NCBI GenBank assembly: GCA_016714225.1
Contig: JADJNS010000006.1
Location: 186,001-250,000 of the forward strand
Length of the DNA stretch: 64,000 nt
Direction: 5' to 3'
Source: Archangiaceae bacterium
GTDB taxonomy: Bacteria; Myxococcota; Myxococcia; Myxococcales; Myxococcaceae
Positions 29,301 through 37,745 of this stretch are shown one piece after another. The notes under the pieces are model-generated. The model did no database searches and was not told where the DNA came from. It saw only the letters and a program-made list of their open reading frames with translations. Each line of letters opens with the position of its first letter. The stretch's first letter is position 1. Position numbers and translations under genes: made by a program.

Positions 29301-29602
29301 TGTGGCCGGTGTTCACGCCCTACGAGATCTACTCGTTTCAGATCAGCGACGCGGTCACCGCGGTGGCGGGCTCGCTGGCGTCGTCGTTCGGCCCGGCCAA
29401 GTGGGGCAAGTACAAGCCGGCGCCGATCAACACGGTGCGGCCGTTCGCCTTCACCAACCCGATCTGGGTGAGCTACGCCTCGTCGCAGCCGCTCAAGGCT
29501 CCGCGCAAGACGCTGCCGGTGGGCTCGTCAGAGCCGTTCAGGCCGCGCGCGATGATGGACCTGCGGAAGCTCTTCGGTGCGTTTCACAGCGACCCGAACT
29601 GA
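26384..29602 (+). CDS. Lipoprotein with PHP-type metal-dependent hydrolase (CehA/McbA-like) domain
   Basis: This is a 1072-residue exported protein. The start ATG at 26384 begins a lipoprotein signal (MRQLLVVAFALAALSC, Cys16). Residues 20-355 form a strand-rich region, 359-430 a carboxypeptidase regulatory-like Ig fold (GRVREQGTGRPLRD), and 565-850 a PHP domain whose metal-binding His/Asp motifs are visible as FHVHS (near 573), TSTDHNY (near 605), NHPRDS (near 689) and GNSDSH (near 830). PHP hydrolases act on phosphoesters or other esters; CehA-type proteins cleave carbamates. The substrate is unknown. Confidence 0.85.
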   Translation: MRQLLVVAFALAALSCNKSTPPARAFQVQTRSELVGGQRALGDIGDFKLTNGVIHAVIQNVGTSRGFGAFGGSLIDIDLVRDGKVDPTRGPVGNDYFTEMFPAFFLQAIEPSKVEVLADGSDGNAAVVRVSGDGGDFISIIKELNESLNLVPDAHVTYWVDYILQPGAQYLKIVVTVKNVDRVDANYGAVIPFGFITLLGEGQHLFLPNEAGFDVRFHLDEVYKRPDELQQKYGLAPSLEALPGEVVSMMATEGRGVSYAVAAAPKNAGYMGSPKNRGYYDPYGRTSESILIPIASSSFLGTFWGRPPDDQGSPRIKAGKEYSYAGYLAVGTGDVASVQKVVYGIQDDEWGRKPTAYGSVAGRVREQGTGRPLRDVSVVLQDEKGRYASQARTLENGSYVAHVPPGKYRAFAVADARNVAQTSEYVEVTAGNTANLDVALEPPALLTVTVRDERGRPLPSKISVEAIYDYAGADKLPRQFLYNLAVGEHFRNTDLIDDAAGDENTRRYLEAVFYATLGDVGRPMRPGHYRVFASRGVEYSLASQDVELTANHTTEVKFVLEHEMDTPGWASGDFHVHSINSVDSDFALTDRVTSYAVEGVDLVTSTDHNYVSDFQPTIDALKLSDWLHSAIGLELTTLEMGHFNGFPIQVSPGPVSHGSFAWFRRPPGELFAQLRGLATDPEQAIVQVNHPRDSVLGYFSEFNMGTYTTEPYKAGSFSIDQAHLPDGGIGPYDPSQFSLDFEALEVFNAKRDMLLFSYRVPKGGVPGPEPTAYGRCTGGKTADCVPAEGEMTKITVTQLDGGSMETPAFPGALDDWYSLLGHGHHLTATGNSDSHSPNAEAGLPRTYMKVGPSADGSMRGLSQEACMHAIRQGHVVVTNGPFIEASVNGVEIGDAVVAADGEIDVHVKVQAAKWVDVSSVRIMRGGRDAFVPVILEDIAVPKGTELVRLDTTRHFHVPDRSFIVIEVRGDADMWPVFTPYEIYSFQISDAVTAVAGSLASSFGPAKWGKYKPAPINTVRPFAFTNPIWVSYASSQPLKAPRKTLPVGSSEPFRPRAMMDLRKLFGAFHSDPN

Positions 29603-30260
29603 GCGGGCGCCCGAGCGCACAGCGAGCGGGCCGAGGCGCAGGCAGCCGGCGCGCCGGGTCGTGGGCGCGCTCATGGTGCTCGCCGCGGGCGCGGCGCTCG
29701 GCCACCCGCAGGGGTTTCACGAGCGGGTGTCGCTGGCGGTGTCGCTGAAGAACGTCGACGGCCTGGTGGTGGTCGACGTCGACGGCGGCGAGCGCGCGAA
29801 GCTGATTCGCGCCGGCGCCGACCTGAACCACGATGGCCTCATCTCGGGCGAAGAGCGGCCGCTGTTGCAGAAGAAGCTGCTACAGCTGGCGCTGCAGGGG
29901 CTGAAGGTGCGGGTGTCGGGTTACCCGCTGGTGCTGAGCGCCACCGACGTGAAGCTCTCGACGCGCGACGATCACACCGTGTCGGAGACCGGGCTGTCGC
30001 TGGCGGTGCTGGTGGCGGCGAGCGTGCCCTCGCCCATTTCCGACGGCATGAAGCTCGAGGTCGAGGCGGTGTCTGCCGACCGATCGCACGTGCTGGTCGA
30101 GGTGTCGGCGACCTCGGCGGCCGACGGCTCAGTGGTGGCGCTCGAGCGCCACGAGGTCCAGCCCGACGAGAAGTGGGCGGTGGCGCTGCGGGGTCTCGGT
30201 GCTCGGGAACCGAGAATTGGAGCGTCCGCGCCGGCGGACGGCGGCCGCAGGTCGCGCTGA
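29577..30260 (+). CDS. Exported protein with EF-hand-like motif
   Basis: This protein has up to 227 residues. The start is uncertain: GTG 29577 gives a long basic n-region followed by a hydrophobic stretch (VVGALMVLAAGAALG), and it overlaps the previous gene by 26 bases. GTG 29661 or ATG 29673 would give shorter forms. The mature protein carries one calcium-binding-like loop (DLNHDGLISGEE). The last 20 residues are repeat-like (RIGASAPADGG). No enzyme motif is recognised. Confidence 0.6.
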   Translation: MRFTATRTERAPERTASGPRRRQPARRVVGALMVLAAGAALGHPQGFHERVSLAVSLKNVDGLVVVDVDGGERAKLIRAGADLNHDGLISGEERPLLQKKLLQLALQGLKVRVSGYPLVLSATDVKLSTRDDHTVSETGLSLAVLVAASVPSPISDGMKLEVEAVSADRSHVLVEVSATSAADGSVVALERHEVQPDEKWAVALRGLGAREPRIGASAPADGGRRSR

Positions 30261-30310
30261 GCCGCGCCCGTCGCTTGGCCTGGCCCCGGGGGTGAACGGC
30301 CGCGTGGGCC

Positions 30311-30961
30311 ATGGGCCTGGTCACGTTCGCCGCCACGCTGTCGCTGGTCATCGACCCCATCTTCTCTACCGAGGTGCTGGCGCACCTCACCCCCGTGCTC
30401 GACTGCGCGGCCGAGTGCCGGGTGCTTTCGGCGAGCCTGCGCTACGCGAGCGGCGAGGTGGCGGTGAGCGCCGTGCCGGGAAGCTGCACCGAGACGGTGG
30501 CGATTCGGCGGGTGCCGTTCGGGGCCCACCTCTTTCCCCAGGTGAGCTGGGAGTGCGGGGGGAAGGTCGAGACCGTTCGGGGGGCGCCAGTGACGGTGCC
30601 GCCGTACCTCACCAACGTCGAGGTGGGGGAAGACAGCGTGTGGGTGCCGGCGCTGGCGCACCTCAAGGGAGACGAGCGGCTCGAGCTGGAGCTGTGGGGG
30701 GAAGCGGTGGGGCGGGTGACGCAGGGCTTTTCGCCGCGGGAGGAGCTGGTGGTGCGGGGCGTCACCCTGCACCCGGGGCGGCTGTACGTGCGGGGCACGT
30801 TTCGGCCGTACGGGGTGGTTTCGAACACCCGGGTGGTGCGGCTGCAGGCACCGAACGAGCACGTCACGGCGACCGAGGTGGGGTGCGCGTCAACACCCCT
30901 GGTGATTCCATTGCTGTTTTTCCGTCGCAGGCGTTTCCCTTCGGCACGGGGCATCTGCTAG
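30311..30961 (+). CDS. Hypothetical protein with C-terminal anchor-like tail
   Basis: This 216-residue protein has no clear signal peptide, although the first 20 residues are hydrophobic. The body is strand-rich, with several Cys (LDCAAECRV, SWECGG). The C-terminus has a Cys, a hydrophobic run and a basic cluster (GCASTPLVIPLLFFRRRRF), which is reminiscent of a surface-sorting tail but lacks the CGC of the MYXO-CTERM signal. I cannot assign a function. Confidence 0.55.
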   Translation: MGLVTFAATLSLVIDPIFSTEVLAHLTPVLDCAAECRVLSASLRYASGEVAVSAVPGSCTETVAIRRVPFGAHLFPQVSWECGGKVETVRGAPVTVPPYLTNVEVGEDSVWVPALAHLKGDERLELELWGEAVGRVTQGFSPREELVVRGVTLHPGRLYVRGTFRPYGVVSNTRVVRLQAPNEHVTATEVGCASTPLVIPLLFFRRRRFPSARGIC

Positions 30962-30998
30962 GCAGGCGCCCGTTTCTCTTTCCAGGGGTAGCTCTGTC

Positions 30999-32831
30999 GT
31001 GACGGATGAAAACAAGGGTCCGGGTGCCAAGAAGCCGAAGGCCACCTTCGGTGACGCGATGTTGGGCATTCCTTCAGGCGGCGGTAAGGACGAGAAGCGT
31101 CCCGAGCGGCAGGAACGCAAGAAGGACGATCGGCCGCGCGGTGGCCCGATGGTGGTCATCAAGCGCGCCAGCGGGGTCGTCGAGACCAAGGCTCCCGAGG
31201 CCGAGGCGGGCCCGGTGGTCGAGGTGAAGCCCGGTACGCCGGCAGCGGCCGCGGGCGACGTGAAGCCGCAGGTGACTCCTGCGCCCGCGCCCAACAGCCC
31301 GCTCTACGAAGAGGTCGCCGAGGCCCAGAGCTTCGCCGAGATGTTCGAGCAGTCGGGCAAGGAAGGCCTGTCGAAGAAGCTGCCCAAGGTCGGCGAGAAG
31401 ATTCGCGCCAAGATCTTCCAGCTCGGGGCCGACACCGCGTTCTTGTCGCTGGGCGGCAAGAGCGAGGCGATGATCGACCTGTCCGAGCTCAAAGACGAGC
31501 AGGGCATCTTGCGCTTCGGCGTGGGCGACGAGGTCGAGGCCCACGTGGTCGAGACCGGCGCGAAGGGCGTCATTCTCTCGCGGAAGATTTCGAAGAACGC
31601 GGCCAGCCTGTCGCTGCTGGCCGAGGCCAAGCACACCGGCATGCCGGTCGAGGGCCTGGTGATCGCGGTGAACAAGGGCGGCATCGAGGTGGCGGTGGGC
31701 GAAGTGCGCGCCTTCTGCCCGTCGTCGCAGGTCGACGTGCGGTTCGTCGGCAAGCTCGAGAGCTTCGTGGGCGAGAAGCTGATGTTCCGCGTCACCGAGG
31801 TGAAAGAGCGCAACGTGGTGCTGTCGCGCCGCGCGCTGCTGGAAGAAGAGAACAAGGGCAAGGCCGAGGAGCTGAAGAAAGAGCTGGCTCCGGGCAAGGT
31901 GCTCAAGGGCCAGGTGACCGGCGTGCGCGACTTCGGCGCGTTCGTCGACCTGGGCGGCATCGAGGGCATGGTGCCGGTGAGCGAGATGTCGCACCAGCGC
32001 GTGCAGCACCCCAGCGACGTGGTGCAGGTGGGTGACGACGTCGAGGTCGAGGTGCTGCGCTTCGAGCCGGCCGAGCCCGGCGCGGCCGACAAGGCCAAGC
32101 GCAAAGACCGCATCACGCTCAGCCTGCGCGCCCGCCAGGAAGACCCGTGGAAGGCGGCGCTCGAGGAGCTCAAAGAGGGCAGCCAGGTGAAGGGCAAGGT
32201 GGTGCGCCTGCAGGCGTTCGGCGCGTTCGTCGAGCTCAAGCCGGGCGTCGACGGCCTGATTCACGTCTCGGCGTTGAGCGACCGCCGCATCGCGCACCCG
32301 CGCGACGCGGTGAAGGTCGGCGACGAGGTCGAGGTGCTGATCGAGAAGGTCGACCCGGCCGAGAAGCGCCTGGGCCTGCGGCTGGTGAAAGACGGCGCGG
32401 TGGTGGGGCAGGGCGTGGCGTCGTCGTCGCCTGCGCCGGCCGAGCCGCGCGAGGTACGTGAGCGGCCCGAGGGGCAGCAGTCGGCTCCGAAGGCGCGGCG
32501 CGGGCAGATCGTCACCGCGAAGGTCGAGCGCATCGAGACGTTCGGCGTGTTCGTGGGCTGGGAGGGCGGCAAGGGCCTGATTCCCGCCAGCGAGACCGGC
32601 ACCGAGCGCGGCACCGACCTGCGTCGGGTGTTCCCGCTGGGCAAAGAGGTGAAGGCGGAGATCATCGAGATGGAGGGCAGCAAGCTGAAGCTCTCGATCT
32701 CGGCCGCGGTGCGCAGCGAAGAGCGCGCCGACCTCGACGCGTGGAAGAAGACCCAGAAGTCCGAGCAGAAGGGTGCCGGCGGCAAGGGCTTCGGCACGCT
32801 GGCGGACAAGCTCAAGGGTCTCAAGCTCTGA
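30999..32831 (+). CDS. S1 RNA-binding domain protein (ribosomal protein S1-like)
   Basis: This 610-residue protein starts with a 110-residue Lys/Ala/Pro-rich tail and then carries five S1-type OB domains (about 128-195, 213-285, 300-380, 395-465 and 504-575). The third and fourth are the canonical ones (GAFVDLGGIEGMVP, GAFVELKPGVDGLI); the others are more divergent. Proteins like this bind mRNA on the ribosome or act in RNA decay. The start is GTG, preceded by AGGGGTAG. Its length and the unusual first segment differ from standard S1, so I leave the gene unnamed. Confidence 0.85.
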   Translation: MTDENKGPGAKKPKATFGDAMLGIPSGGGKDEKRPERQERKKDDRPRGGPMVVIKRASGVVETKAPEAEAGPVVEVKPGTPAAAAGDVKPQVTPAPAPNSPLYEEVAEAQSFAEMFEQSGKEGLSKKLPKVGEKIRAKIFQLGADTAFLSLGGKSEAMIDLSELKDEQGILRFGVGDEVEAHVVETGAKGVILSRKISKNAASLSLLAEAKHTGMPVEGLVIAVNKGGIEVAVGEVRAFCPSSQVDVRFVGKLESFVGEKLMFRVTEVKERNVVLSRRALLEEENKGKAEELKKELAPGKVLKGQVTGVRDFGAFVDLGGIEGMVPVSEMSHQRVQHPSDVVQVGDDVEVEVLRFEPAEPGAADKAKRKDRITLSLRARQEDPWKAALEELKEGSQVKGKVVRLQAFGAFVELKPGVDGLIHVSALSDRRIAHPRDAVKVGDEVEVLIEKVDPAEKRLGLRLVKDGAVVGQGVASSSPAPAEPREVRERPEGQQSAPKARRGQIVTAKVERIETFGVFVGWEGGKGLIPASETGTERGTDLRRVFPLGKEVKAEIIEMEGSKLKLSISAAVRSEERADLDAWKKTQKSEQKGAGGKGFGTLADKLKGLKL

Positions 32832-32872
32832 AGAGCGCGATACCCGTCACGCTGCTGTACGGCGGCATCCTG

Positions 32873-33232
32873 GTGATGCTGATCGTGCTGCTGGGGTCAT
32901 GGGTATCGATTCGGCGGTTGTTTCTGGGCTCGCAGGCGCGGCTGGGTAAGCCCGTGCCCGAGCCCATCGTTCACCCGGTGCGGGCGCACGGCAACGCGGC
33001 CGAGTGGGTGCCGTTCGGCATTCTGGCGCTGCTGCTGCTCGAGCTGGGCGGAGCGCCGTCGTTCGCGCTGCACCTGATGGGCGGCGGTTACGTGCTCTTG
33101 CGGCTGGGGCACGCCGGCTACGCGCTCAACCGCGGGCCCTTCGGGGTGGCGGTGGTGGTGGCGGTGCTGCACTACACGCTGTTGTTCTGCATGGGTGCGT
33201 GGGCGGTGTGGCTGCACTTCAGCCCGCTTTGA
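32873..33232 (+). CDS. MAPEG family membrane protein
   Basis: This protein has about four helices (119 residues from this start) of the eicosanoid/glutathione metabolism family, with the typical core HPVRAHGNAAEWVPF and GGYVLLRLGHAGYALN. The start is uncertain. The helix SAIPVTLLYGGILVMLIVLL would begin at a CTG overlapping the S1 gene stop (32828), but the first standard start codon inside the helix is the GTG at 32873. Coupling to the upstream gene is possible. Confidence 0.7.
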   Translation: MMLIVLLGSWVSIRRLFLGSQARLGKPVPEPIVHPVRAHGNAAEWVPFGILALLLLELGGAPSFALHLMGGGYVLLRLGHAGYALNRGPFGVAVVVAVLHYTLLFCMGAWAVWLHFSPL

Positions 33233-33276
33233 CGGCTCGAGTTGCGAAGCGCCGGCGAGCGCGTCACGATCTGGCC

Positions 33277-34386
33277 ATGAAGGCAGCCGCCAGCATCGTG
33301 GCCGCGATGCTCCTGTCGGGGTGCGCGACCTTCGGGTTTCGCCTCGACGGGGCGCGGCTGAACGACCTGATCGCCGACGGGCGCTCGCGCGGCATCTGGG
33401 TCGAAGATCCGCTCGAGATGGACGACGCGATGCGCGAGGCGGCGCGGGTGCAGGTGGGCGGGCAGGGCACCGACCTCGAGAAGGCGCGGCGGCTGAACGC
33501 GTGGCTGCGTGGCCGGTCGACCGATCAGCTCGGCTTCACCTACGACGCCGCCGCCACCCGCACCGCGAAAGAGGCGTTTCACGCGCGCAGCGGTGACTGC
33601 CTCTCGTATGCGCACCTGTTCAACGCCATGGCCCGGTACCTGGGGGTGAGCGTGGGCTACGTGCGCTACCGCGAGGCGCAGAGCTACGACGAGCGCAACG
33701 GGCAGTTCACCGTGGTGAGCCACGTGGCGAGCGTGTTCAACGACTTTCGCATGACCATCTTCATCGAGCTGAACGGGGTGCCCGAGAGCTCGCGCACCAG
33801 CGACTACCAGCCGATCGGAGACGACGAGGCGGCGGCGCTGCACCTCTCGAACCTGGCGATGGACGCGTTCTCGCACGGCGAGCGCGAGCTGCCGCAGCGC
33901 ACGCTGAAGTGGCTGGTCGAGCGCACGCCGCGGCTGCCCGAGGTGCACAACAACCTCGCGGCGGTGCTGCTGCGGCTGGGCAAGGCGCGCCCGGCGATGG
34001 ACGTGCTCCAGCCGGCGATGGACCGGTTCCCCGACTTCGTGCCGCTGTACGTGAACGCGGCGCTGGCGGCGCAGCGGCTGGGCGACGAGGCGAAGAGCGA
34101 AGAGCTGGCCGAGAAGGCGCGCTCGTCGGACCCGTTTCTGCCCTTCGTGCGCGGCACCTGGCTGCTCGAGAAGGGCAAGTACGAGGCGGCCGAGCAGCTG
34201 ATTTCTCGCGCGCGGAAGATGCGGCCCGACAGCGTGACGTTCACGGCGTGGCTGGCGCAGGCGAAGCTGATGAGCGGCAAGAAGCAGGAGGCGCGCGAGA
34301 TGTTCGCCGAGGCCCGCAAGCTCTCACCCGGCCACCCGCTGCTCGCCGAGCTCGAGAAGAAGCACCCCGAGCTGGTCGGGCCGTAG
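33277..34386 (+). CDS. Lipoprotein with transglutaminase-like and TPR domains
   Basis: This 369-residue protein starts with a lipoprotein signal (MKAAASIVAAMLLSGC). A transglutaminase-like domain follows, with Cys108 (ARSGDCLSYAHLFNAMARYL) and His149 (VVSHVASVFND) as probable catalytic residues. Residues 210-350 are TPR repeats. The combination suggests an envelope enzyme or scaffold. Neighbours show no obvious pathway. Confidence 0.85.
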   Translation: MKAAASIVAAMLLSGCATFGFRLDGARLNDLIADGRSRGIWVEDPLEMDDAMREAARVQVGGQGTDLEKARRLNAWLRGRSTDQLGFTYDAAATRTAKEAFHARSGDCLSYAHLFNAMARYLGVSVGYVRYREAQSYDERNGQFTVVSHVASVFNDFRMTIFIELNGVPESSRTSDYQPIGDDEAAALHLSNLAMDAFSHGERELPQRTLKWLVERTPRLPEVHNNLAAVLLRLGKARPAMDVLQPAMDRFPDFVPLYVNAALAAQRLGDEAKSEELAEKARSSDPFLPFVRGTWLLEKGKYEAAEQLISRARKMRPDSVTFTAWLAQAKLMSGKKQEAREMFAEARKLSPGHPLLAELEKKHPELVGP

Positions 34387-34447
34387 GGCTGCCCTCTCGA
34401 TGGTCTGGTGATTGACATCGCCCGGCGCGCGAGCGAGCAGGAGGGTG

Positions 34448-35719
34448 ATGAGCACGCAGTCTGAAGCACCGAAGCCGCCGAGCGCGCTGAGGGTGAAGGG
34501 GTACCCGACGTTTCTGTTCACCTTCATGCTCACCATGATGGCGGACAACGTCGAGCACGTCGTCAGCTACTGGGTGGCGTTTCAGAAGTTCCACTCCGAG
34601 GCGCTGGGCGGGTTCGCGGTGGTGTCGCACTGGCTGCCGTTCTTGCTGTTCTCGGTGGCGGTGGGGGCGCTGAATGATCGCTTCGACTCGCGGCGGCTGA
34701 TTCAGGCAGGCATGGCGCTGTTCATGCTGGTGTCGCTGGGGTGGGGTTACTTCTTCATCACCGACACGCTGACGCTGCCGGCGGCGATGGTGCTGCTGGT
34801 GCTGCACGGCTGCGCGGGCGTGCTGTGGTCGACGTCGAGCCAGATGCTGCTCTACGACATCGTGGGGCCGAGCCACCTGCAGAGCGCGGTGCGGCTCAAC
34901 GCGACGGCGCGGTACCTGGGCGTGCTGGTGGGCCCGGGGGTGGGGAGCCTGATCATGCTCACGCTGGGGCCGGTGAAGGGCATGTTCTTGAACGTGCTGT
35001 TCTACCTGCCGCTGGTGATCTGGCTGGTGCGGGCGCCGTACGGGCGGGCGTTTCGGCAGCAGGGGGCCCCGGGCTCGAAGCGGGCGGTGCGCGGGCTCGC
35101 CGACATTCTGCAGACCCTCTCAGAGGTGAAGACGGTGCCGCTGCTGGGCGCGATGATCGTGCTGGCGGGGGCGCTCTCGTTCTTCATCGGCAATAGCTAC
35201 CAGGCGCAGATGCCGAAGTTCGCGACCGACCTGGGGCGCGGCGACCCGGGCGTGGCGTACACCGCGCTGCTGGGAGCCGACGCCTTCGGGGCGCTGGTGG
35301 CGGGGGTGGTGCTCGAGACGCGGGGCGGAGGCTTTCTGCCGTTCAAGCCGTCGTCGGCGATGATCTACGCGCTGCTCTGGGCGGCGTGCCTGCTGGGCTT
35401 CTCGCAGGTGCACTCGTACCCGCTGGCGATCGCGCTGCTGCTGGGGGCGGGGTTCTGCGAGCTGTCGTCGAGCAGCATGACGCAGGCGCTGGTGCAGATG
35501 AACGCGCCGAACGCGATTCGCGGGCGGGTGCTGGGGTTGTTCGGCATGGCGGCGTCGGGGCTGCGCACCTTCAGCGGGGTGACGGTGGGCCTGCTCGGGG
35601 CGCAGGTGGGCGTGCACCTGTCGCTGGCGCTGTCTGCGGGCGCGTTCGGCCTGGTGACGACCGGGCTGCTGCTGCGCGTGTCGCGGGCTGCCGAAGACCT
35701 CAGCGCTCCAGGCAGATGA
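34448..35719 (+). CDS. MFS transporter (EntS/MFS_3-like)
   Basis: This 423-residue carrier has about 12 helices and the MFS signature between helices 2 and 3 (GALNDRFDSRRL). It resembles the siderophore-exporter group (EntS), including the conserved region WSTSSQMLLYDIVGP. The ATG at 34448 is preceded by GGAGGG four to five bases upstream; an in-frame start 12 codons earlier has no such site. Its 3' end overlaps the converging lipoprotein gene by 20 bases. Confidence 0.88.
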   Translation: MSTQSEAPKPPSALRVKGYPTFLFTFMLTMMADNVEHVVSYWVAFQKFHSEALGGFAVVSHWLPFLLFSVAVGALNDRFDSRRLIQAGMALFMLVSLGWGYFFITDTLTLPAAMVLLVLHGCAGVLWSTSSQMLLYDIVGPSHLQSAVRLNATARYLGVLVGPGVGSLIMLTLGPVKGMFLNVLFYLPLVIWLVRAPYGRAFRQQGAPGSKRAVRGLADILQTLSEVKTVPLLGAMIVLAGALSFFIGNSYQAQMPKFATDLGRGDPGVAYTALLGADAFGALVAGVVLETRGGGFLPFKPSSAMIYALLWAACLLGFSQVHSYPLAIALLLGAGFCELSSSSMTQALVQMNAPNAIRGRVLGLFGMAASGLRTFSGVTVGLLGAQVGVHLSLALSAGAFGLVTTGLLLRVSRAAEDLSAPGR

Positions 35720-37745
35720 CCGGGTAGCTGCCGCAGAAAGTCGGCCCTACGGAGACGCCCGCCGAGCTGGTGAACCAGACGTCGCCGTTCTGCAGGCCAC
35801 CGTCGGCGTGCCACCCCTGGCAGGTGCTCACCGGGGTGCCGACCACGTCGGGACGAGGTGCTCCGAGCCAGGTCATCACGGTGGGGGTTCGCGCCGCCAA
35901 GCCGAGAGAAGAGATCGACGCGGCGGGGTCGAACAGCGCGACTCCGTTGGGCTGGTACCAGGGGCCTGCGTCGAGGTCGTGGCCATCGAGGGGGGCGGCG
36001 CCGATCTCTCCGCGCAGGGCGCGAAACCCGGCGTCGAAGCCGAGCGCGGCCGCTTCACTGGTGCAGAACTGATCGATCGCCGTGCGATTCTTGTCTCCGG
36101 GAAGGGGAGAAGAAAGGAAGCCGCGGCGCGCTCCGGGCGGGGCCCGGGGAGTGACCTGGGGCTCGTTCAGGGTGGTGTCGAAGCAGTAGAGGTGGCGCAT
36201 CGCGTCGCACGAGACGGTGGGCGAAGAGCCGGCCAACCAGCGTTCGCTCGGGTTTCCGAAGCGGCCCGACTTGCTCGGCGCGTCATCTGTCCAGTCGGCG
36301 CCGGGGGTCGAGGCGGTCGGGCCGCAGGTGTCGGGGCAGCAACCCGCCGGAGATCGCATGCGGCCGCCGAAAAACTCGAGCCCCGTCCACGCTCCGACGT
36401 CGGTCACGTGGCGGCCGCGCTCGTCGAGCAGCGGCGGGTAGACCCACTGCTGCTGGTCGAGCGACGCGGTGCTGTCGCCGAACGGCTTGCCGTCGACGCG
36501 CACCCAGCCGCGCTTGCCGTTCATCGGGTTCCAGTCGAAGACCGGAGTGCCCTGCGCCAGGTTGCCGTCCCACCGGCCCAGCAGCGCGATGAACGTGCCG
36601 GGGAGCCCGGCATCGGCGGCGAGCGCCTGGCACATCGAGTTGGCCCCGGTGAAGCCGCCGAGCTTGCCGGTGTGCAGCGTGCTGCTGATGAACATGTAGT
36701 TGTTGCTGCGGACCTCTGCCGCGAGCGCGGCCGGGCCCGTCACGGTCAGCCGGCACTCACCCAGGCCCTGGCACGCACCCGACCAACCTTCGAGTTGGGT
36801 GCGGTTGCGCGAGGTGACGAAGCGAAAGGTGCGGCTGTCTCCATGGGGAACCAGCTGGGCGCAGCTGGTGCTGCAGGTGAGGCCGCCGTCGAGGTCGTCG
36901 GTGACGAAGCGTTCGGCGGTGACGCCGCCGTTGACGCTGACGCTGAGGGGCGCGCCGGTCTGCAGGGTGAAGTTGAAGGTGCGCACCGCGCCAGGAGTGC
37001 CGCTGGCGGTCACCGAGCCGGCGTGACGGCCCGGCACGTTGGCGCTGAGGTCGACCCGCACCTGGCAGGTCGACAGCGGCGCCAGCGGCGAGGCGCAGCT
37101 CACGTTGGTGAACTGCCAGGTGCCCGCGTCGCCCAGCGCTGTGGAGAAGCCCAACCCGGTGATGGGAATGCTGGAGCTGTCGTTGCGCAAGGTGAAGGTC
37201 TGCGAGAGGCCCGCGTCGAGGGCGATGATCCCGAAGTCGCGCGCCGGAGGAGTCACACTGAGCGACGAGGTGACCGCGTTGCCGCTGAGGTGGAAGGTCG
37301 CCGCGGGTGCGTTGTCGGCCACGACCGCGCCGGTGGCGTCGTAGGCCATGGGCGTGCTCCCCGGGTTGAACGCCATCTGCACGGTGCAGCTCTCGCTGGG
37401 CGAGAGGTTCGGGGGGCACTGCCCGGTCGAGAGCCGCAAGAAACCCGGGGGCAGCGTCAGCCGCACGTTGACCGCGGTGGCGGTGGCGGCGTTGGTGATC
37501 GTCAGCGGCCTCCCGGCGCTGGTGTCGCCGGTGGCGAGGTCTCCGAACGCCAGGGTGTCGGGGAGCACTGTGAGCTGGGTCTGCACCAGCACACCGCCAC
37601 CGCCCGCCCCGCCCGAGGAGCCTCCGGTTCCGCCGCCGGGGCTGCCCTGCACGCAGCGGCCCGCGTCACGGCACTCTTCGAGGGCGCCGGGCCAGTCGTG
37701 GCAGCCCGCGAGCAGCACGCAGCTCACGCGCAGCAGGCGTCTCAT
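35700..37745 (-). CDS. Large lipoprotein with Ig-like (choice-of-anchor D) repeats and a DUF1554-like C-terminal region
   Basis: This 681-residue protein begins MRRLLRVSCVLLAGC (lipobox, Cys15), followed by a Gly-rich linker. Three Ig-like ASH/HYDIN-type domains cover about residues 50-330 (for example PDTLAFGDLATGD). A Cys-rich region then contains the motif FISSTLHTGKLGGFTGANSMC, which also appears in other predicted Myxococcota surface proteins (DUF1554-like). It is likely surface-exposed on the outer membrane. Its start overlaps the stop of the upstream gene by one base, so the two are an operon. Confidence 0.85.
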   Translation of the reverse strand: MRRLLRVSCVLLAGCHDWPGALEECRDAGRCVQGSPGGGTGGSSGGAGGGGVLVQTQLTVLPDTLAFGDLATGDTSAGRPLTITNAATATAVNVRLTLPPGFLRLSTGQCPPNLSPSESCTVQMAFNPGSTPMAYDATGAVVADNAPAATFHLSGNAVTSSLSVTPPARDFGIIALDAGLSQTFTLRNDSSSIPITGLGFSTALGDAGTWQFTNVSCASPLAPLSTCQVRVDLSANVPGRHAGSVTASGTPGAVRTFNFTLQTGAPLSVSVNGGVTAERFVTDDLDGGLTCSTSCAQLVPHGDSRTFRFVTSRNRTQLEGWSGACQGLGECRLTVTGPAALAAEVRSNNYMFISSTLHTGKLGGFTGANSMCQALAADAGLPGTFIALLGRWDGNLAQGTPVFDWNPMNGKRGWVRVDGKPFGDSTASLDQQQWVYPPLLDERGRHVTDVGAWTGLEFFGGRMRSPAGCCPDTCGPTASTPGADWTDDAPSKSGRFGNPSERWLAGSSPTVSCDAMRHLYCFDTTLNEPQVTPRAPPGARRGFLSSPLPGDKNRTAIDQFCTSEAAALGFDAGFRALRGEIGAAPLDGHDLDAGPWYQPNGVALFDPAASISSLGLAARTPTVMTWLGAPRPDVVGTPVSTCQGWHADGGLQNGDVWFTSSAGVSVGPTFCGSYPVICLER